A program made the translations under genes and the position numbers. Below are positions 61,482 to 64,000 of a stretch of 64,000 nucleotides of DNA, piece after piece. The DNA lies in the NCBI RefSeq assembly GCF_010894435.1, contig NZ_JAAIXZ010000001.1, forward strand, positions 1,332,322 through 1,396,321. Reading direction: 5' to 3'. Within the stretch, counting starts at the first letter, position 1. Each line of letters starts with the position of its first letter. This stretch comes from Pyxidicoccus trucidator. Its GTDB lineage: Bacteria > Myxococcota > Myxococcia > Myxococcales > Myxococcaceae. Below the pieces are notes generated by a model. It was given only the letters and a program-made list of their open reading frames with translations, did no database searches and was not told the DNA's origin.

Positions 61482-61643
61482 ATGGCCTCGCGAGCGTACG
61501 AACCAGGAACAGAGAGACGAAGAGAAGCGAGCCGCTCACGCCGTGCTGCCACGAGGCGGCGCCGGGAGACATCAGCTCAAGCTGTGGAGGAGTTCACGCG
61601 AGAGGCGCTGCGGCGCCACGTCGAGAGGATGCGCGCAAGGTAA
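61482..61643 (+). CDS. possible small Arg-rich protein
   Basis: A 53-residue reading frame from an ATG with a weak GCGAGG upstream. It is rich in Arg and Ala, with a C-terminal helix (QAVEEFTREALRRHVERMRA). It overlaps no other supported gene. There is no family and little support beyond codon bias, so it may not be expressed. Confidence 0.25.
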   Translation: MASRAYEPGTERRREASRSRRAATRRRRETSAQAVEEFTREALRRHVERMRAR

Positions 61644-61673
61644 CGACACCTCGCGCGCGGGTCAAGCCACCCC

Positions 61674-62216
61674 TCAGAGCTCGAAGTTCGTCACGACGTC
61701 CACCGTGCCAGTCGCACCCGTGGTCTCCAGTGCCAGGAGGTGCGCCTGCAGCGTGCCCTTGAAGCGGTACGTGGTGGCACCGCCACCGCCACCGTAGAGC
61801 TCGATATGGGTGAAGGTCAGCGTGCAGCTCCCGCGCAGGGACGCCCCCGTCTGGGGGTTCTCGTAGTACGCGAACCAGGCCTTCGCGCCATCCCGGACCG
61901 TCACACCGCAGTCCACCTCCGAGGTGGGACCGGTGAACGTGCCCACCTCGGGCCGCCCATTCGCCGACGGGCGCACGAGGACGAGGGGCCGCGCGCCCGC
62001 CTCCGTCTCCAGGGTGAGGGTGTAGTCGTCATCACTCGAGAAGTAGGCGAGCGACACGTCCCGGCACACGGGCGTCCCCGACACCGCACCCGTGACGGTG
62101 ACGTCGCACCTGGCCTCGGGCTCCACGTCGTCCGGGCCCTCACCGCCGTCATCATCACCCCCGCAGCCAAGGAGCAGCGCCGCGCCAAGGAATGCCACAC
62201 CCATGCTTCGTCTCAT
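61674..62216 (-). CDS. lipoprotein of unknown function
   Basis: A 180-residue protein with a lipobox ending at Cys18 (LLLGCGGDDD), followed by an acidic tether of Asp and Glu, typical of proteins held away from the membrane. The remainder is a small beta-rich domain with four cysteines that may pair and a Gly run (YGGGGGATTYRF) near the end. No family recognised. Start at the ATG at 62216; a second ATG at 62204 would also give a lipoprotein. Upstream on the same strand is the MDR dehydrogenase gene, 104 bases away. Confidence 0.75.
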   Translation of the reverse strand: MRRSMGVAFLGAALLLGCGGDDDGGEGPDDVEPEARCDVTVTGAVSGTPVCRDVSLAYFSSDDDYTLTLETEAGARPLVLVRPSANGRPEVGTFTGPTSEVDCGVTVRDGAKAWFAYYENPQTGASLRGSCTLTFTHIELYGGGGGATTYRFKGTLQAHLLALETTGATGTVDVVTNFEL

Positions 62217-62320
62217 TCGCGCCTCCGACGCCAGGAACCTCGCGCCGGAAGGTACCCGAAGCGCGGCTCCTGGCTCCAGGCTCCTTCCCGGCGCGGGCGG
62301 GCGCTGCCTCCCACGCTCCC

Positions 62321-63346
62321 TCAGGAGCGGACGCGGATGACCAGCTTGCCGAAGGCCCCGCGGTCCAGGTGCTCCAGCGCGGCCGGCAGCTCCGCGAGCG
62401 GATAGGTGGCGTCGATGACCGGCTTCAGCGCCAGCGAGTCCACCGCGCGCACCAGGCGCTCCAGGCCGCGCCTGTGGCCCACGAAGATGCCCTGGATGAG
62501 GCCGTGCGTCTGGAACAGCGGCAGCACCGGGAAGCGGCCCTCGAAGCCCTCCAGCACGCCAATCAGGGAGATGCGCCCGCCGGGCGCCAGCGCCGCCGCC
62601 GAGCGGCCCAGGTTGTCGCCACCCACCAATTCCAGGATGTGGTCCGCGCCCTGCCCGCCGGTGAGCTCCAGCACCGTCTTCTCCCAGTCCGGCGTGTGGC
62701 GGCGGTGGATGCCGTGCGCCGCGCCCAGCGTCTTCGCGCGCGCGAGCTTGGCCTCGTCTCCCGAGACGACGATGACCCGCGCTCCCAGCGCCGACGCGAG
62801 CTGCACCCCGAACAGCGACACGCCGCCCGTGCCCTGCGTCACCACCGTCTGCCCTGGCCGCAGCGCGCCCAGCTCCACCAGCGACGTCCACGCCGTGAGG
62901 CCGGCGCAGGGCAGCGTGCTCGCCTGCGCGTCGTCCAGCGTCTCGGGCGAGGCGACCAGCCAGCCTTCAGGCATGGCCACGTACTCGGCCAGCACGCCGG
63001 GGGCGCTACCGCCCAGGCTCCGCACTCCACCATTCGCGCGGGGCACCGGCCCGTCCACCCAGTCCGTCTGGAAGTTGGCGATGACGCGCGCGCCTTCCCT
63101 GAAGCGCTGGACGCCCGCGCCGGTGGCGACGACCTCGCCCGCCATGTCGGAGGCGGGGGTGAAGGGGAGCGACACGCCCGTGTAGGCGGGCCCGTCCAGG
63201 AAGAGCTTCTCGCGGTAGTTGAGCGAGACGGCCGAGACGCGCACCAGCACCTCGCCCGGCCCCGGCTTCGGAATCGCCACGTCCGCCAGCTTCAGGTGCT
63301 CCCGGCCCGGACGCTCCAACTGCCACCGCTTCATCGTGCCGCCCAT
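62321..63346 (-). CDS. zinc-less MDR/quinone-oxidoreductase-like dehydrogenase
   Basis: A 341-residue medium-chain dehydrogenase/reductase. SLNYREKLFLDG replaces the zinc-Cys region of alcohol dehydrogenases, and TQGTGGVSLFGVQLASALGARVIV is the NADPH Rossmann fold. Catalytic zinc Cys is absent; GDNLGRSAAALAPGGRISLIG is a typical later block. It likely reduces a quinone or alpha,beta-unsaturated carbonyl. ATG at 63346 chosen because GGGAGC lies seven bases before it; 63364 and 63334 are alternatives. It is divergent from a LysR regulator, which probably controls it. Confidence 0.88.
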   Translation of the reverse strand: MGGTMKRWQLERPGREHLKLADVAIPKPGPGEVLVRVSAVSLNYREKLFLDGPAYTGVSLPFTPASDMAGEVVATGAGVQRFREGARVIANFQTDWVDGPVPRANGGVRSLGGSAPGVLAEYVAMPEGWLVASPETLDDAQASTLPCAGLTAWTSLVELGALRPGQTVVTQGTGGVSLFGVQLASALGARVIVVSGDEAKLARAKTLGAAHGIHRRHTPDWEKTVLELTGGQGADHILELVGGDNLGRSAAALAPGGRISLIGVLEGFEGRFPVLPLFQTHGLIQGIFVGHRRGLERLVRAVDSLALKPVIDATYPLAELPAALEHLDRGAFGKLVIRVRS

Positions 63347-63406
63347 CGTCTGCTCCCGTGTCATGCGTGAAAGCCGCACGGGGGATATAGAGACGCGTCC
63401 CTTTCT

Positions 63407-63440
63407 CCAGTGGCGACACTTCGTTGACTCACTGGGGACA
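63407..63440. promoter_or_regulatory. candidate LysR operator between divergent genes
   Basis: An inverted CCAGTG/CACTGG pair (63407-63412 and 63430-63435) overlaps a direct repeat: AGTGGCGACA at 63410 and ACTGGGGACA at 63431, 21 bases apart, about two helical turns. The spacing suits a LysR dimer-of-dimers site in the 119-base divergent gap. Confidence 0.45.
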
Positions 63441-63465
63441 CGGCGGCACCAATCGGAGTAGCGCC

Positions 63466-64000
63466 ATGACGGACCGGCTCAGCGGAGTGCTCACCTTCGT
63501 CCAGGCCGTGGAGGCCGGGAGCTTCGCGCTCGCCGCCGAGCGCCTGGGCCTGTCGCGCTCGGCCGTCGGCAAGAGCATTGCCCGGCTGGAGGAGCGGCTG
63601 GACACACGCCTGTTCCACCGCACCACGCGCAGCCAGAGCCTCACCGATGACGGGCAGTCCTTCTATGAGCGCTGCGTGCGCGCGCTGGCGGAGCTGGAGG
63701 CCGCCGAGGCGGCGCTGGACTCGGGACGCCGCGCCCCCACCGGCCGCCTGCGGGTGACGGCGCCCGTGCTGTTCGGCCGGCACTGCGCGGCGCCGCTGCT
63801 CTGGGAGCTGGCCCGCAAGCACCCCGGGCTGGAGCTGGAGCTCTCCTTCAGCGACCGCGTGGTGGACCTCATCGAGGACGGCTATGACCTGGCCATCCGC
63901 GTCGCGCCGCTGGCCGACAATGCCGGCCTCGCGGCCCGCCGGCTGGGAGTGCAGGAGATGGTGGTCTGCGCGTCCCCCGGGTACCTCCGCAAGCATGGCC
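63466..64000 (+). CDS. LysR-family transcriptional regulator (cut by window edge)
   Basis: The visible 178 residues begin with a LysR winged HTH (TFVQAVEAGSFALAAERLGL, then SAVGKSIARLEERL, then LFHRTTRS) and continue into the periplasmic-binding-protein-like ligand domain (GRLRVTAPVLFGRHCAAPLL). The layout matches the subgroup with a GRLRV start to the ligand domain, often controlling MDR dehydrogenases and efflux. The C-terminus lies outside the window. Start at the ATG at 63466 with GGAG upstream. It is divergent from the MDR dehydrogenase. Confidence 0.93.
   Translation, partial: MTDRLSGVLTFVQAVEAGSFALAAERLGLSRSAVGKSIARLEERLDTRLFHRTTRSQSLTDDGQSFYERCVRALAELEAAEAALDSGRRAPTGRLRVTAPVLFGRHCAAPLLWELARKHPGLELELSFSDRVVDLIEDGYDLAIRVAPLADNAGLAARRLGVQEMVVCASPGYLRKHG

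Overview
The window is very G+C-rich, densely packed DNA that looks like a predatory myxobacterium of the Myxococcaceae (Myxococcus, Corallococcus or Pyxidicoccus type). The evidence is the number of secreted lipoproteins and proteases, two eukaryote-type Ser/Thr kinases with transmembrane tails, a DUF2381-type myxobacterial paralogue beside one kinase, a TonB protein and a TonB-dependent receptor, and a SitA-like lipoprotein toxin/immunity pair. No rRNA, tRNA or CRISPR array was seen. The genus is inferred from gene content only.

Layout. 1-16.9 kb: a truncated GST, a degenerate cyclase-domain protein, a kinase with two downstream secreted proteins, an S46 peptidase, a lipase-like hydrolase, a MocR regulator divergent from a rhodanese, a TonB protein, a repeat-bearing lipoprotein, a DUF4442 protein, an FAD amine oxidase and Dps. 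16.9-20.6 kb: a same-strand run of SDR, GST, membrane protein, inorganic pyrophosphatase and CHAD protein; the last two suggest pyrophosphate/polyphosphate metabolism. 20.5-24.3 kb: the 3' end of the CHAD gene is repeated about 1.4 kb downstream, flanking an M23 peptidase. Immediately after it lies a two-gene cassette (ABC/AAA-type ATPase plus a small protein with TOPRIM-like acidic motifs) whose ATPase has an A+T-rich core, the best candidate here for an undescribed anti-phage system.

24.3-35.4 kb: a Gln/Ala-rich lipoprotein, a YegD-type Hsp70, an envelope gene run (OmpA-like lipoprotein, TonB-dependent receptor with its own TonB-like domain, lipoprotein), a chalcone-isomerase-like protein and a large HExxH metalloprotease with a repeat tail. 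35.4-40.9 kb: an accessory patch with a lipoprotein nuclease toxin and putative immunity gene, a detached copy of the immunity gene's 3' end beside a transposase scrap, and an orphan ketosynthase III. 41.1-53.6 kb: mostly housekeeping (arginase family, molybdopterin oxidoreductase, flippase-like protein, enoyl-reductase/SDR pair) and an operon of HEAT-like proteins.

53.7-57.6 kb: a secreted phospholipase-D-like lipoprotein followed by mobile DNA: a lipoprotein gene cut off by an IS91-like transposase tail, a frameshifted VapE-like remnant, a 78-bp MITE with TTA target duplications, and a collagen-like protein. 57.8-64 kb: DUF2381 protein plus kinase, two small proteins, a lipoprotein, and an MDR dehydrogenase divergent from a LysR regulator cut by the window end. 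Domain calls come from reading motifs by eye; no database search was run.
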